DNA from: Bradyrhizobium guangzhouense
GTDB lineage: Bacteria; Pseudomonadota; Alphaproteobacteria; Rhizobiales; Xanthobacteraceae
Assembly (NCBI RefSeq): GCF_004114955.1
Contig: NZ_CP030053.1
Span: 5,146,001-5,210,000, forward strand
Direction: 5' to 3'
Length of the DNA stretch: 64,000 bases
The notes beneath the pieces are model-generated. The model worked only from the letters and a program-made list of their open reading frames with translations. It was not told the DNA's origin and searched no databases. Made by a program: the position numbers and the translations under genes. Of the stretch, positions 45,495-54,285 are shown one piece after another (positions within the stretch are counted from its first letter, which is position 1; every line of letters begins with the position of its first letter).

Positions 45495-46478
45495 TTACTC
45501 GATGACCTCGTCGGCAAGTGCAAGCAAGGTCGGGGGAATTTCAAGGCCGGTGGCCCTGGCCGTCTTCAGATTGATCACCAGAGGATAGCGGGTCGGCAGC
45601 TCGAATGGCAGATCGCCGGGATCGGCTCCGTTGAAAATGCGGGCGACCAGGGCGGCCGCCCGCTCGAAGGACTCCGAGGAATCGGCGCCATAGGACATCA
45701 GACCGCCGTCGCGGGCGAACTGGTCGAACTCGTAGATCGCCGGCAGCTTCCGGACGGCGGCGAACTCGAACACGCGCTCACGGTTGAGAATGGTCAGCGC
45801 ATCCGCCACCATCAGGATGCCGTCAGGCAAATCGTTGTTCATCACCGAGAACGCTTCGTCGAAATCGTCAGGCTCGCGCACGCCGAGCGCCTGCACGGTC
45901 AGCCCAAGCGCCTGGGCTGCCTTGGCGGACGCCTGATAGCGCATGGTCATGCCAAGGTCGTCCTTGTTCCAGAGCATCGCGACCTTGGTCAACTTTGGCG
46001 ACAGCTCCTTGAGCAGCGACAGCCGCTTGGCGCTGAGCGTCGCCGCGACATCCGAAATCCCGGTGATCTTGCCGCCCGGATGCGCCAGGCTCTCGATCAG
46101 CCCGGTTTCGACGGGATCGCCGACACCGCTGGCCGCAACGGTCGCGATGCCGGCCGCCTTGGCGGCCATCGCCGTCGGATAGCCAATGATGACGACGACG
46201 TCGACGTTCTTGGCCTTTAGTTCTGACATCAGCGACGGCAGCATCGCGACATCGCCCAGCGCGCCCCGCGCCTCAAAGGTCAGGTTCTGGCCAAGCTTGA
46301 ACCCCCGCTCTGCAAGCACCTTGACCAGGATCTTGCCGCCGGGGCTCTCCGCCGTAATAGGCGCGATCGGCGCGACGGTGCCGAGACGATAGGTGCGGCC
46401 GGGCGTATCGGCTGACGCCATGTCCGGCCGCACCAATGCCGCCCCGCCCAGCACCGCCAAAAATTCACGCCTCTTCAT
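45495..46478 (-). CDS. Orphan ABC_sub_bind (PF04392-type) substrate-binding protein
   Basis: A 327-residue periplasmic protein with a Tat-like/short signal (MKRREFLAVLGGAALVRP...ASA) and the family pattern LGTVAPI, LKAKNVDVVVIIGYPTAMAAKAA, TLSAKRLSLLKELSPKLTKVAMLWN and the C-terminal INLKTARATGLEIPPTLLALADEVIE. Such proteins are very numerous in Bradyrhizobium. No permease or ATPase lies nearby; the next gene, 54 bp downstream, is the Cache histidine kinase. I infer that it acts as a ligand-presenting partner of the sensor rather than in transport. Confidence 0.88.
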   Translation of the reverse strand: MKRREFLAVLGGAALVRPDMASADTPGRTYRLGTVAPIAPITAESPGGKILVKVLAERGFKLGQNLTFEARGALGDVAMLPSLMSELKAKNVDVVVIIGYPTAMAAKAAGIATVAASGVGDPVETGLIESLAHPGGKITGISDVAATLSAKRLSLLKELSPKLTKVAMLWNKDDLGMTMRYQASAKAAQALGLTVQALGVREPDDFDEAFSVMNNDLPDGILMVADALTILNRERVFEFAAVRKLPAIYEFDQFARDGGLMSYGADSSESFERAAALVARIFNGADPGDLPFELPTRYPLVINLKTARATGLEIPPTLLALADEVIE

Positions 46479-46544
46479 CCGACGCCTCGCCTCGAGCGCA
46501 CATTCGCGGCGCTCCAGCCATCATAATATGGGATTCTGCACGAC

Positions 46545-46579
46545 AAAAAAAAGCGGCAACAGCGATGGCTGTTGCCGCT
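46545..46579 (-). terminator. Rho-independent terminator of the RND efflux operon
   Basis: AGCGGCAACAGC (46552-46563), loop GATG and GCTGTTGCCGCT (46568-46579) form a perfect 12-bp stem. On the minus strand it is followed by eight U residues. It lies 22 bp past the RND stop codon and insulates the binding-protein/kinase operon. Confidence 0.93.
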
Positions 46580-46601
46580 TCGCACGCTCATGGAGCATTG
46601 G

Positions 46602-49600
46602 TCAGGTCGGCCGTAGCGCCTTGGCGTTGAGGTCGAGCTCGTGGACTTGCTTGTTACGCTCGGAATCGGCGGCTGCACGATGGTCGGTCGCCAGCACGAC
46701 ATAAACTGCGGGCAGGACGAACAGGGTGAACAACGTGCCGATCGACATGCCGGCGACGACCACAAGGCCAATCGAGAAGCGGCTGGCCGCGCCGGCGCCG
46801 GTCGCAGTCAGCAGCGGGATCAGACCGGTCACCATCGCAGCCGTCGTCATCAAAATCGGCCGCAGGCGGATGCGGGCCGACATTTCGATGGCCGAGCGGC
46901 GATCCAGCCGTTCATTCACCTGCAGCTCGTTGGCGAATTCCACCATCAGGATGCCGTGCTTGGTGATCAGGCCGACCAGCGTGAGTAGACCGACCTGAGT
47001 GTAGATGTTCATGGTCGCCACGCCGAAGAACAGCGGGATCAACGCACCGACAATCGCCATCGGAACCGAGATCATGATCACCAGCGGGTCACGCAAGCTC
47101 TCGAACTGGGCCGCCAGCACCAGGAAGATGATGATCAGCGCGAAACCGAAGGTGATCGCGAGCTGGTTGCCTTCCTGCACATACTGCCTGGAATCCGCGA
47201 GATAGTCGTGGCTGAAGCCCTGCGGCAGCTTCTTGGCCTCGCCCTCGAGGAAGTCCACCGCGGCGCCGACGGTCACGCCGGGCATCGGCACGGCCGAGAA
47301 GGTCGCCGAGTTGAGCTGATTGTAGTGCGTCAGCGAGTTCGGGTCGGTCCTGGTCTTGATCGAGACCACGGTCGATAGCGGCAGCTGCTGGCCGGTGTTG
47401 GTCGTCACGTAGTAGCCGCCGAGCGACTCCGGCGACAGCCTGTCGGCGCGAGGCACCTGCGGGATCACTTGGTAGGAGCGGCCCTGGAGATTGAAGCGGT
47501 TGATGTAGTTGCCACCGAGCAGAACCGCGAGGGTAGAGCCGAGGTTCTGCATGTTGACGCCGAGATCCTGCGCCTTGTTACGGTCGATCGTGACTTCAAC
47601 GCTCGGCTGGTTGAAAGCGAGGTCGCTGTCGGAGACGATGAACATGCCGCTCTTGCGCGCCGCGTCCTTCAGCTTCTCCATCTGCTCGAAGACGGTCTGG
47701 TAGCTCGCGGTGGAATTGATGACCATCTGCACCGGCAGACCGCCCGGGCCACCCGGCAGCGGCGGCAGGTTGAACGCGAACGCCTGCACGCCCTCGATCT
47801 TGGAGAGCTCGGCCTGGACCAGCGGCTTCAACGCGATGGACGAGCGCTTACGCTCTTCCCATGGTTTGAGCAGCATGCCGGCGATACCGCCCTGCGGGCC
47901 GTTGATGCCGTTCAGCACGAAGCGCAGATCGGTCTCGGGGAAGCTTTGAAACTTCTTGTCGAGCTTGTCGCCGTAGAAATCGACATAGTCGATGTTGGCG
48001 TATTTCGGCGCCTTGGTCACCGCGAATACGATGCCCTGGTCCTCCTCAGGTGCCAGCTCCTTCGAGGTGTGCATGTAGAGAAAGCCGACGAGTCCGAGAA
48101 TCGTGACTGCGAACAGGCCAGTAATCAACTTGTAATCGAGCGACCGGTCCAGCCTGCGGCCATACCAGCGCGTCACAGCACCGAACACGTTGTTGACCAG
48201 CTTGGCGAAGCGGCCCTCTTCGGTGTTCTTGAGCAGCACCGAGCACATCATCGGCGACAGGGTCAGCGCGATCACGCCTGACACGATCACCGAGCCCGCG
48301 AGCGTGAAGGCGAATTCCCGGAACAGCGAACCGGTGAGACCGCTGAGGAAGCCAATCGGGGCATACACCGCCGCAAGCGTGATGGTCATCGACACGACGG
48401 GACCGACGATCTCGCGCGCGCCTTCGAGCGCCGACTGCACCGGAGTCTTTCCCTCTTCGAGATGTCGATGGATGTTCTCCACCACCACGATGGCATCGTC
48501 GACCACGAGACCGATCGCGAGCACCATCGCGAGCAAGGTCAGCAGGTTGAAGCTGAATCCCAGCGCCAGCATCAGGGTACAGACGCCGATCATCGACAAC
48601 GGGATGGTGACGACGGGAATGATGACCGAACGCAGCGAGGCCAGGAACAGGAAGATCACCACGATCACGATGATCACGGCTTCGCCCAGCGTCTTCTCCA
48701 CCTCGTTGATCGAGGATTGAATGAACTTGGTCGAGTCGTAGGCGACCTTCATCTTCATCGACGGCGGCAGGTTGCGCTCGAGCTCGGGGAACAATGCCCG
48801 CACGCCCTTGACCAGGGTCAGCGGATTGCCCTGCGGCGTCGCGTTCACACCAATGAAGATCGCATGCTCGCCGTTGAAGGCGACGCTCGCGTCGGTGCTC
48901 TGCGCCGCGAGCTCGACCGTGGCGATATCCTCCATCCGGACGAAGCCACCGTCCTTGGCCTTCACGATCATCTTCCTGAACTGGTTGACGTCGGTCAGAC
49001 TGGTATTCGTCGAGATGTTGGAAACGATGAGATAGCCCTTGGTCTGGCCCGCCGCGGACTGGAAGTTGTTGGCCTGAATCGCGGCCGCGACATCGGCCGG
49101 CGACACGCTGCGGCCTGCCATCTTCACGGGGTCGAGCCAGAGCCGCATCGCAAAGGTCTGGCCACCGAGAATGTCGGCCGAGGCGACGCCGTCGACGGTG
49201 GACAGCACCGGCTGCACGACGCGCGTCAGATAATCCGAGATCGCCGAGCCCGACAGCTCCTCCGAGGAGAAGCCGAGATACATCACGGCCGTGGTCTGGC
49301 CTGTGGTCTTGGTGACGATCGGGTCGTTCGACTCCTTCGGGATCAGATATTTGACCGAGTTCGTCTTGGCCAGCACCTCGGTGAGCGCCTGGTTCGGATC
49401 GAAGTTCAGCTTGATGTAGACCTGAATCGTCGAGGTGCCGAGCACCGAGGACGAGGTCATGTAATCAACGCCTTCGGCCGAGGCGACCGCCTGCTCGATC
49501 GGCGTCGTGATGAAGCCCTGGATCAGGTCCGCGGACGCGCCGGGATAGACGGTCGTGATGTTGATGACCGTGTTCGACAGCTTCGGATACTGCCGGATCG

Positions 49601-49697
49601 GCAGCACCATCGCGGCGCGCAGGCCGATCAGCAGGATCAGCAGGCTGACAACGACCGACAGAACCGGGCGCTTGATGAAAATATCAGTAAAGGCCAT
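46602..49697 (-). CDS. RND multidrug efflux permease (HAE-1 family)
   Basis: A 1031-residue inner-membrane pump starting MAFTDIFIKRPVLSVVVSLLILL. It has two large periplasmic loops and twelve spans; the proton-relay pair Asp400-Asp401 is in AIGLVVDDAIVVVENIHRH. It exports drugs or toxic compounds using the proton gradient, together with the MFP encoded upstream and an outer-membrane channel not encoded here. ATG 49697 matches family N-termini; the longer frame to 49754 is not conserved. It is the third gene of the TetR-MFP-RND operon and ends at a strong terminator. Confidence 0.95.
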   Translation of the reverse strand: MAFTDIFIKRPVLSVVVSLLILLIGLRAAMVLPIRQYPKLSNTVINITTVYPGASADLIQGFITTPIEQAVASAEGVDYMTSSSVLGTSTIQVYIKLNFDPNQALTEVLAKTNSVKYLIPKESNDPIVTKTTGQTTAVMYLGFSSEELSGSAISDYLTRVVQPVLSTVDGVASADILGGQTFAMRLWLDPVKMAGRSVSPADVAAAIQANNFQSAAGQTKGYLIVSNISTNTSLTDVNQFRKMIVKAKDGGFVRMEDIATVELAAQSTDASVAFNGEHAIFIGVNATPQGNPLTLVKGVRALFPELERNLPPSMKMKVAYDSTKFIQSSINEVEKTLGEAVIIVIVVIFLFLASLRSVIIPVVTIPLSMIGVCTLMLALGFSFNLLTLLAMVLAIGLVVDDAIVVVENIHRHLEEGKTPVQSALEGAREIVGPVVSMTITLAAVYAPIGFLSGLTGSLFREFAFTLAGSVIVSGVIALTLSPMMCSVLLKNTEEGRFAKLVNNVFGAVTRWYGRRLDRSLDYKLITGLFAVTILGLVGFLYMHTSKELAPEEDQGIVFAVTKAPKYANIDYVDFYGDKLDKKFQSFPETDLRFVLNGINGPQGGIAGMLLKPWEERKRSSIALKPLVQAELSKIEGVQAFAFNLPPLPGGPGGLPVQMVINSTASYQTVFEQMEKLKDAARKSGMFIVSDSDLAFNQPSVEVTIDRNKAQDLGVNMQNLGSTLAVLLGGNYINRFNLQGRSYQVIPQVPRADRLSPESLGGYYVTTNTGQQLPLSTVVSIKTRTDPNSLTHYNQLNSATFSAVPMPGVTVGAAVDFLEGEAKKLPQGFSHDYLADSRQYVQEGNQLAITFGFALIIIFLVLAAQFESLRDPLVIMISVPMAIVGALIPLFFGVATMNIYTQVGLLTLVGLITKHGILMVEFANELQVNERLDRRSAIEMSARIRLRPILMTTAAMVTGLIPLLTATGAGAASRFSIGLVVVAGMSIGTLFTLFVLPAVYVVLATDHRAAADSERNKQVHELDLNAKALRPT

Positions 49698-49766
49698 CGC
49701 GGCGATCTCGATTTCGCTTGTCTCAAGAAACGTGATCCGGCCGAGCCGGATCACGTGAGTGTATTG

Positions 49767-50960
49767 TCAGTAGCGCGGCGGGTTCGCCGGGATCTGTGGG
49801 GCGGGATCGGTCGAAATCGCAACGGCAGCGCCCGATTGGAGCTTGAGCTGGCCGACGGCAACGACCTTGTCGCCCGCCTTCACACCCTTGATGATTTCGA
49901 CGCGGCCGTTGACCCGATTGCCGGTCTGCACGAACGTGCGCACCGCACTCAGCGTCGTCTTGCCGTCCTCTTCCTTCTTCTCGGTGATCATGAAGACGGA
50001 GTCGCCGTACAGCGTGTAGTCGACGGCCGTTTCCGGAACGGTGATCACGGCCGGCTTGTCCGGCAGCACCACCGTGGTGGTCACGAACATGCCGGGCTTC
50101 AGGATCTTCTCGGGGTTGGCGACCGTAGCCTGCACGCGAATGTTGCGGGTGTCGGTGGCGATCTGAGGCTCGATCGTGGTGATCTTGCCGTCGAAGGTGC
50201 GGCCCGGATAAGCGTCGACCTTCAGCCGAACCGACTGGCCAACCTTGAGGTTGCCCGAGTCCTTTTCCGTCACCGTGAAGTTGGCCCACAGCTCCGACAG
50301 ATCGGTCAGCGAAACGATCGCGGTGCCGGCGGTGAGGTATTGTCCGACCTCGACCTTGCGGACACCGAGATCGCCGGAGAACGGCGCGCGCACCAGCTTC
50401 TGCGAGATCAGTGCTTCGGTCTTGGCAATGCCGGCCATGGCCTGGTCATAGGTCGCCTGAGCGGCATCGACGGTCGACTGCGGACCGAACTGGCGCGCCG
50501 CCAATTGCTTGGCGCGGTCGAGCGCCAGCTGTGCGCCGGTCGCCTGCGCCTTGTAGTTGGCGAGGTCGCCCTGGTCCGGTCCGTCGAACAGCTGCACCAG
50601 CGGCATGCCGGCCTCGACGTGCATGCCCGGCTGGAACTTGATCTCGGTGACCCGTCCATTGACGTCGGCGGTGACGTCGACCTGGTGCACGGCGGCGAGG
50701 CCGCCGACCGCGGTCAGCAGATTCGGCACCACCTCGGACTTCGCTTCGGCCGCGCTGACCAAAGTCGGCGGCGGCTTGTTGTTGGCGAAGAACTGCTTGA
50801 TCATCTGGCCACGGAAATAATTGAACCAGACGAGCCCTCCGACGAGCGCGCCCAGCAGCGTGCCGACGATGATGAACCAGAGCACCGGCCGAACCGGACG
50901 CTTGGGGGCCTTGCTGTCGATCGGTTCGCCCGAAATCTTGTGTTCGGCTACGATGTTCAT
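49767..50960 (-). CDS. RND efflux periplasmic adaptor (membrane fusion protein)
   Basis: A 397-residue MFP with a short cytoplasmic tail, one N-terminal anchor (PVLWFIIVGTLLGALVGGLVWF), lipoyl halves (VDVTADVNGRVTEIKFQPGMHVEAG and KLVRAPFSGDLGVRKVEVGQYLTAG), an alpha-helical hairpin and a beta-barrel ending with VAVGQLKLQSGAAV. It links the RND pump to an outer-membrane channel. ATG 50960 begins 1 bp after the TetR stop. It is 69 bp before the pump gene. Confidence 0.94.
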   Translation of the reverse strand: MNIVAEHKISGEPIDSKAPKRPVRPVLWFIIVGTLLGALVGGLVWFNYFRGQMIKQFFANNKPPPTLVSAAEAKSEVVPNLLTAVGGLAAVHQVDVTADVNGRVTEIKFQPGMHVEAGMPLVQLFDGPDQGDLANYKAQATGAQLALDRAKQLAARQFGPQSTVDAAQATYDQAMAGIAKTEALISQKLVRAPFSGDLGVRKVEVGQYLTAGTAIVSLTDLSELWANFTVTEKDSGNLKVGQSVRLKVDAYPGRTFDGKITTIEPQIATDTRNIRVQATVANPEKILKPGMFVTTTVVLPDKPAVITVPETAVDYTLYGDSVFMITEKKEEDGKTTLSAVRTFVQTGNRVNGRVEIIKGVKAGDKVVAVGQLKLQSGAAVAISTDPAPQIPANPPRY

Positions 50961-50961
50961 G

Positions 50962-51663
50962 TCATGCACTCTCTGCAATCGCCGTCTTGTCCGCACCCGG
51001 GGCCAATTCGTGGCCCAGATGCGAAGCAATTGCGGCGTCGTTAAGTCCGATGCCTCTCAGGAGAAATTCACAGAGCTGCCGCTCCAGATCGTTCGCCCCG
51101 CCATAGGCGAGACAATGCACCGAGGGCAGCCTGGTCAGCGCGGCGGTCATCACCGTGTGATGCGCAAACCAGAACAGGTTGAGCGGTTCGCTACCACAGG
51201 CTCGCGCATCCCCGGCAGCGACGGCGCGTTCGAGCGAGGCGACAAAGACCGCGCCGATCAGCGTCTCGATCTTGGCATATAGCAAACGGGCGAACTCGCC
51301 GTCATCCAGATGACTGGTAACCATCAGCCGCAGGCGCTGGGCCTCTTCCTGGTCCGGACCGTCGGCGATCAGCAGGAAATGCTGGACCATGCCGCGGATC
51401 AGCTCGACCAGGGTGGCAGTCGACGGCTCCCGCTCGAGCAGTTCTGTCAGCGCCGGGTCCGCCTCGCACTCGTCGCTGAGGATTTCGGCATAGAGCGCCG
51501 CCTTGGAAGGAAAATGCTTGAACAGCAATGCCTCGGAAATGGCAGCAGCTGCCGCCACGCTCTTGGTCGTGGTGCCGTTATACCCGTGTCGGGCAAAGCA
51601 GCGCTTTGCGGCTCCGAGGATCAATTGACGCCTCAGGTCGCTCGTCATACGCAATGTGCTCAT
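50962..51663 (-). CDS. TetR-family regulator of the RND efflux operon
   Basis: A 233-residue repressor with the N-terminal HTH ILGAAKRCFARHGYNGTTTKSVAAAAAISEALLFKHFPSKAALY and a helical ligand domain. ATG 51663 is used because the frame upstream runs through the promoter/operator; Met at 51648 is another option. A perfect GTGAGT-N4-ACTCAC repeat lies 4 bp upstream of the start, as expected for autoregulation. The gene is first in the operon with MFP and RND, so the repressor likely controls its own synthesis and the pump in response to pump substrates. Confidence 0.92.
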   Translation of the reverse strand: MSTLRMTSDLRRQLILGAAKRCFARHGYNGTTTKSVAAAAAISEALLFKHFPSKAALYAEILSDECEADPALTELLEREPSTATLVELIRGMVQHFLLIADGPDQEEAQRLRLMVTSHLDDGEFARLLYAKIETLIGAVFVASLERAVAAGDARACGSEPLNLFWFAHHTVMTAALTRLPSVHCLAYGGANDLERQLCEFLLRGIGLNDAAIASHLGHELAPGADKTAIAESA

Positions 51664-51667
51664 GGTA

Positions 51668-51698
51668 GTGAGTAAGCACTCACCCACGCAAAAGTCAA
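51668..51698 (-). promoter_or_regulatory. Promoter and TetR operator of the efflux operon
   Basis: The operator GTGAGT-AAGC-ACTCAC (51668-51683) is a perfect 6-bp inverted repeat. On the minus strand TTGACT (plus 51693-51698) is a good -35, and TACTCA (plus 51669-51674), 18 bp away, may serve as -10. The start codon is then only a few bases from the transcription start, and no ribosome-binding site is seen, so the mRNA may be nearly leaderless. Confidence 0.65.
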
Positions 51699-51807
51699 GC
51701 CAAATGGTGCGACGCAACCTAGATGGGTGGGAACCTGTTGGAAATTGGTCACACTCTACCTCCGCGGGGAGAAACGTCACCCGCGGGGGCCAGATCAGGG
51801 ACCGGCG

Positions 51808-52398
51808 TCAGATCGGCCGGAAACCGAGGTCGCCCCGGATCCGGTTGACGATAAACGTCCCGTCCCGGCTCGGCAGGATCCGCTCGACGTTGGCGCTGTC
51901 GATCTTCACATTGGCAAAGCGCGGTCCCGCCGACAGGTCGTGGACGGCTTTGGCGAAGGCTTCCACCTCAGCCATGGTCGAGATGGCCCGGCTATCGGCG
52001 ATACCGCAGGCCCTGGCAACGCCGACGAGGTCGGCCGCGGCCGAGGTGTGGCTGGTCTGGCCGCCGGTCTCGCCATAGGCCTCGTTGTCGAGCACCACGA
52101 TTGAGAGATTGGACGGCTTCTGCAGGCCGATGGTGGCAAGGCTGCCCATGCCCATCAGCATCTCGCCGTCGCCGGTGATGACCAGCACCGGCAACTTTGG
52201 CTGCGCCAGCGCGAGCCCCAGCCCTATCATCGCAGCGCCGCCCATGCCGCCCCAGAGATAGAAGTTGCGGGCGTGATCGCCGGCCGCGGTGATGTCGTTG
52301 GTGGAGGCTCCGAGGCCCCCGATCGCGACCACGTCCTTGCGATCAGCCAGCAGCGCGGAGACCACCTGGCGGCGGTCGAGGAGATTGGCCTTGCTCAT
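51808..52398 (-). CDS. ThDP-dependent decarboxylase, PP-domain subunit (ComE/sulfopyruvate decarboxylase beta-like)
   Basis: A 196-residue protein equal to the pyrophosphate-binding third of a ThDP enzyme. GDGEMLMGMGSLATIG begins the cofactor motif at 76-78, and the NEAYGETGG loop has its Asn at 105. It resembles the beta subunit of sulfopyruvate or phosphonopyruvate decarboxylases, which decarboxylate 3-substituted pyruvates to aldehydes. The substrate is not shown by sequence. It overlaps the alpha subunit gene by 4 bp. Confidence 0.82.
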   Translation of the reverse strand: MSKANLLDRRQVVSALLADRKDVVAIGGLGASTNDITAAGDHARNFYLWGGMGGAAMIGLGLALAQPKLPVLVITGDGEMLMGMGSLATIGLQKPSNLSIVVLDNEAYGETGGQTSHTSAAADLVGVARACGIADSRAISTMAEVEAFAKAVHDLSAGPRFANVKIDSANVERILPSRDGTFIVNRIRGDLGFRPI

Positions 52399-52940
52399 TT
52401 GGTGAAAACCTTGGCGCCGATCAGGCGTTGCGACAGCAGGACGGCAGTGGGCGTGAGCGCGTTGTAGGCCTGGGCAGCTGCCGCCTCCAACACGGCCGGC
52501 ACCTCAGCTGCGTTCGAGGCACGCAGCACCTTGATGCCCGAAAGCTCGAGCACGCCCTGCGTGGTCGAACCCATCGGCACCTGCCACGGATTGAACTCGC
52601 CCCACTCGCCGCGCATGGTCACGAGCGTGAGGAACGGAAAGCGCAGGATCGGGATCAGCGACAGCATGTTGATGCAATTGCCGACGCCGCTCGACTGCAT
52701 CAGCAGCACGCCGCGCTGGCCGCCGGTCCAGGCGCCGGCGAGCAGCGCCACGCCCTCCTGCTCGGTCGTCAGCGGAATGCCGCGCATCGTGGATGAAGCC
52801 AGCACACGCTGGATCAGCTTCGAATGGCCGGCGTCGGGCACGTAAGGGACCTGCCGGACGTCGAAGCGTTGCAAGGTCGCGAAAATGTCGTCGGGCCATG
52901 TCGGCGCCGTCGTGTCGGCAGCATCAGCGCGGGCGTGCAT
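52395..52940 (-). CDS. ThDP-dependent decarboxylase, PYR-domain subunit (ComD/sulfopyruvate decarboxylase alpha-like)
   Basis: A 181-residue protein equal to the pyrimidine-binding domain of a ThDP enzyme. The catalytic Glu is in LTTEQEGVALLAGAW (about Glu62), followed by GVLLMQSSGVGNCINML and MRGEWGEFNPWQVPMG, which match the alpha subunit of split sulfopyruvate-type decarboxylases. With the next gene it should make an alpha/beta enzyme. The gene is divergent from a cytochrome P450 across a 106-bp gap. Confidence 0.82.
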   Translation of the reverse strand: MHARADAADTTAPTWPDDIFATLQRFDVRQVPYVPDAGHSKLIQRVLASSTMRGIPLTTEQEGVALLAGAWTGGQRGVLLMQSSGVGNCINMLSLIPILRFPFLTLVTMRGEWGEFNPWQVPMGSTTQGVLELSGIKVLRASNAAEVPAVLEAAAAQAYNALTPTAVLLSQRLIGAKVFTK

Positions 52941-53046
52941 TTTTCTGTCCGGTCGGCTAGCAAATCACGGCGAGACTGTAGACGGTGATGCGCACGGCTC
53001 GAAAGAGCGAAAACGGCATATCGGTCTCATCAGGCGAGTATGGCGG

Positions 53047-54279
53047 ATGAACGCAAGTGCGAAAGAATTGGCGGCCAATTTCGATCTGGCGAAGCTGACG
53101 AGCGAATTCTACGACGATCCCTACCCGACTTATCGTGCACTGCGGGAGAACGAGCCGGTCAAGCGCCTTGCAAGCGGCACCGTGTTCCTGACGCGCTACG
53201 ACGACCTCGTCACCACCTACAAGAACACAAAGTCGTTCAGCTCGGACAAGAAACGCGAGTTCGCGCCGAAATACGGCGACACGCCGCTCTACGAGCACCA
53301 CACCACGAGCCTCGTCTTCAACGATCCGCCCGCCCACACCCGCGTGCGGCGCCTGATCATGGGCGCGCTGTCGCCGCGTGCGATCGCCGGCATGGAGGGC
53401 GATCTCATCAGGCTGGTCGACAGCCTGCTCGATGCCATCGCCGCCAAGGGGCATTGCGAGCTGATCGAAGACTTTGCCGCCTCGATCCCGATCGAGGTGA
53501 TCGGCAATCTGCTCGACGTGCCCCACGACGAACGCGCGCCGCTGCGCGACTGGTCGCTGGCGATCCTTGGGGCGCTCGAGCCGGTCGTATCGGCCGAGGT
53601 CGCCGCGCGCGGCAACAAGGCGGTGACGGACTTCCTGGCCTATCTCGAAACGCTGGTCGCGCGCCGGCGCCGGAAGCCGGGCAATCCCGATCGCGACGTG
53701 CTGACGCGCCTGATCCAGGGAGAAGGCAACGGCGAGGAGAACGGCGAGCGGCTGACCGAGAAGGAGCTGCTGCACAATTGCATCTTCCTGCTCAACGCCG
53801 GCCACGAGACCACGACCAATCTGATCGGCAACGGCCTCGTCGCGCTGCATCGAAACCCGGACCAGAAGCAGCGGCTGATCGACAATCCCGACCTGATCAA
53901 GACCGCCGTCGAGGAGATCCTTCGCTACGAAAGCTCGAACCAGCTCGGCAACCGCATGACGACCGAGCCGGTCGAGCTTGGCGGCGTCATGCTCGAGGCG
54001 GGCACGTCGGTGACGCTGTGCATCGGCGCCGCCAACCGCGACCCCGCACAGTTTGCCGATCCTGAACGCTTCGACGTCGCGCGCACGCCGAACCGGCATC
54101 TTGCGTTCGCCACCGGCGCGCATCAATGCGCGGGCATGGCACTGGCGCGGCTCGAAGGCGCGATTGCGATCTCGCGTTTCCTGGCGCGCTTCCCGAACTA
54201 TGCCGTGGCCGGCCAGCCGGTGCGCGGCGGGCGGGTGCGATTTCGCGGCTTCCTGAGCGTCCACTGCTCGATCGGCTGA
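53047..54279 (+). CDS. Cytochrome P450, bacterial class I
   Basis: A 410-residue P450 without a reductase domain: I-helix AGHETTTN, ExxR helix EEILRYES, and heme loop FATGAHQCAG with Cys361. It needs a separate ferredoxin and reductase, not encoded here. It resembles class I enzymes of the CYP107/CYP203-like range, with no assignable substrate. ATG 53047 gives the usual short N-terminus (ELAANFDLAKLTSEFYDDPYPTYRALRE). The ion-channel gene follows after 6 bp in the same direction. Confidence 0.92.
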   Translation: MNASAKELAANFDLAKLTSEFYDDPYPTYRALRENEPVKRLASGTVFLTRYDDLVTTYKNTKSFSSDKKREFAPKYGDTPLYEHHTTSLVFNDPPAHTRVRRLIMGALSPRAIAGMEGDLIRLVDSLLDAIAAKGHCELIEDFAASIPIEVIGNLLDVPHDERAPLRDWSLAILGALEPVVSAEVAARGNKAVTDFLAYLETLVARRRRKPGNPDRDVLTRLIQGEGNGEENGERLTEKELLHNCIFLLNAGHETTTNLIGNGLVALHRNPDQKQRLIDNPDLIKTAVEEILRYESSNQLGNRMTTEPVELGGVMLEAGTSVTLCIGAANRDPAQFADPERFDVARTPNRHLAFATGAHQCAGMALARLEGAIAISRFLARFPNYAVAGQPVRGGRVRFRGFLSVHCSIG

Positions 54280-54285
54280 GGCGTC

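Noticed and set aside
48462..51044. Rightward open frame of about 860 codons opposite the RND and MFP genes
   Set aside because: Antisense shadow spanning two genuine genes and their gap; no conserved features.
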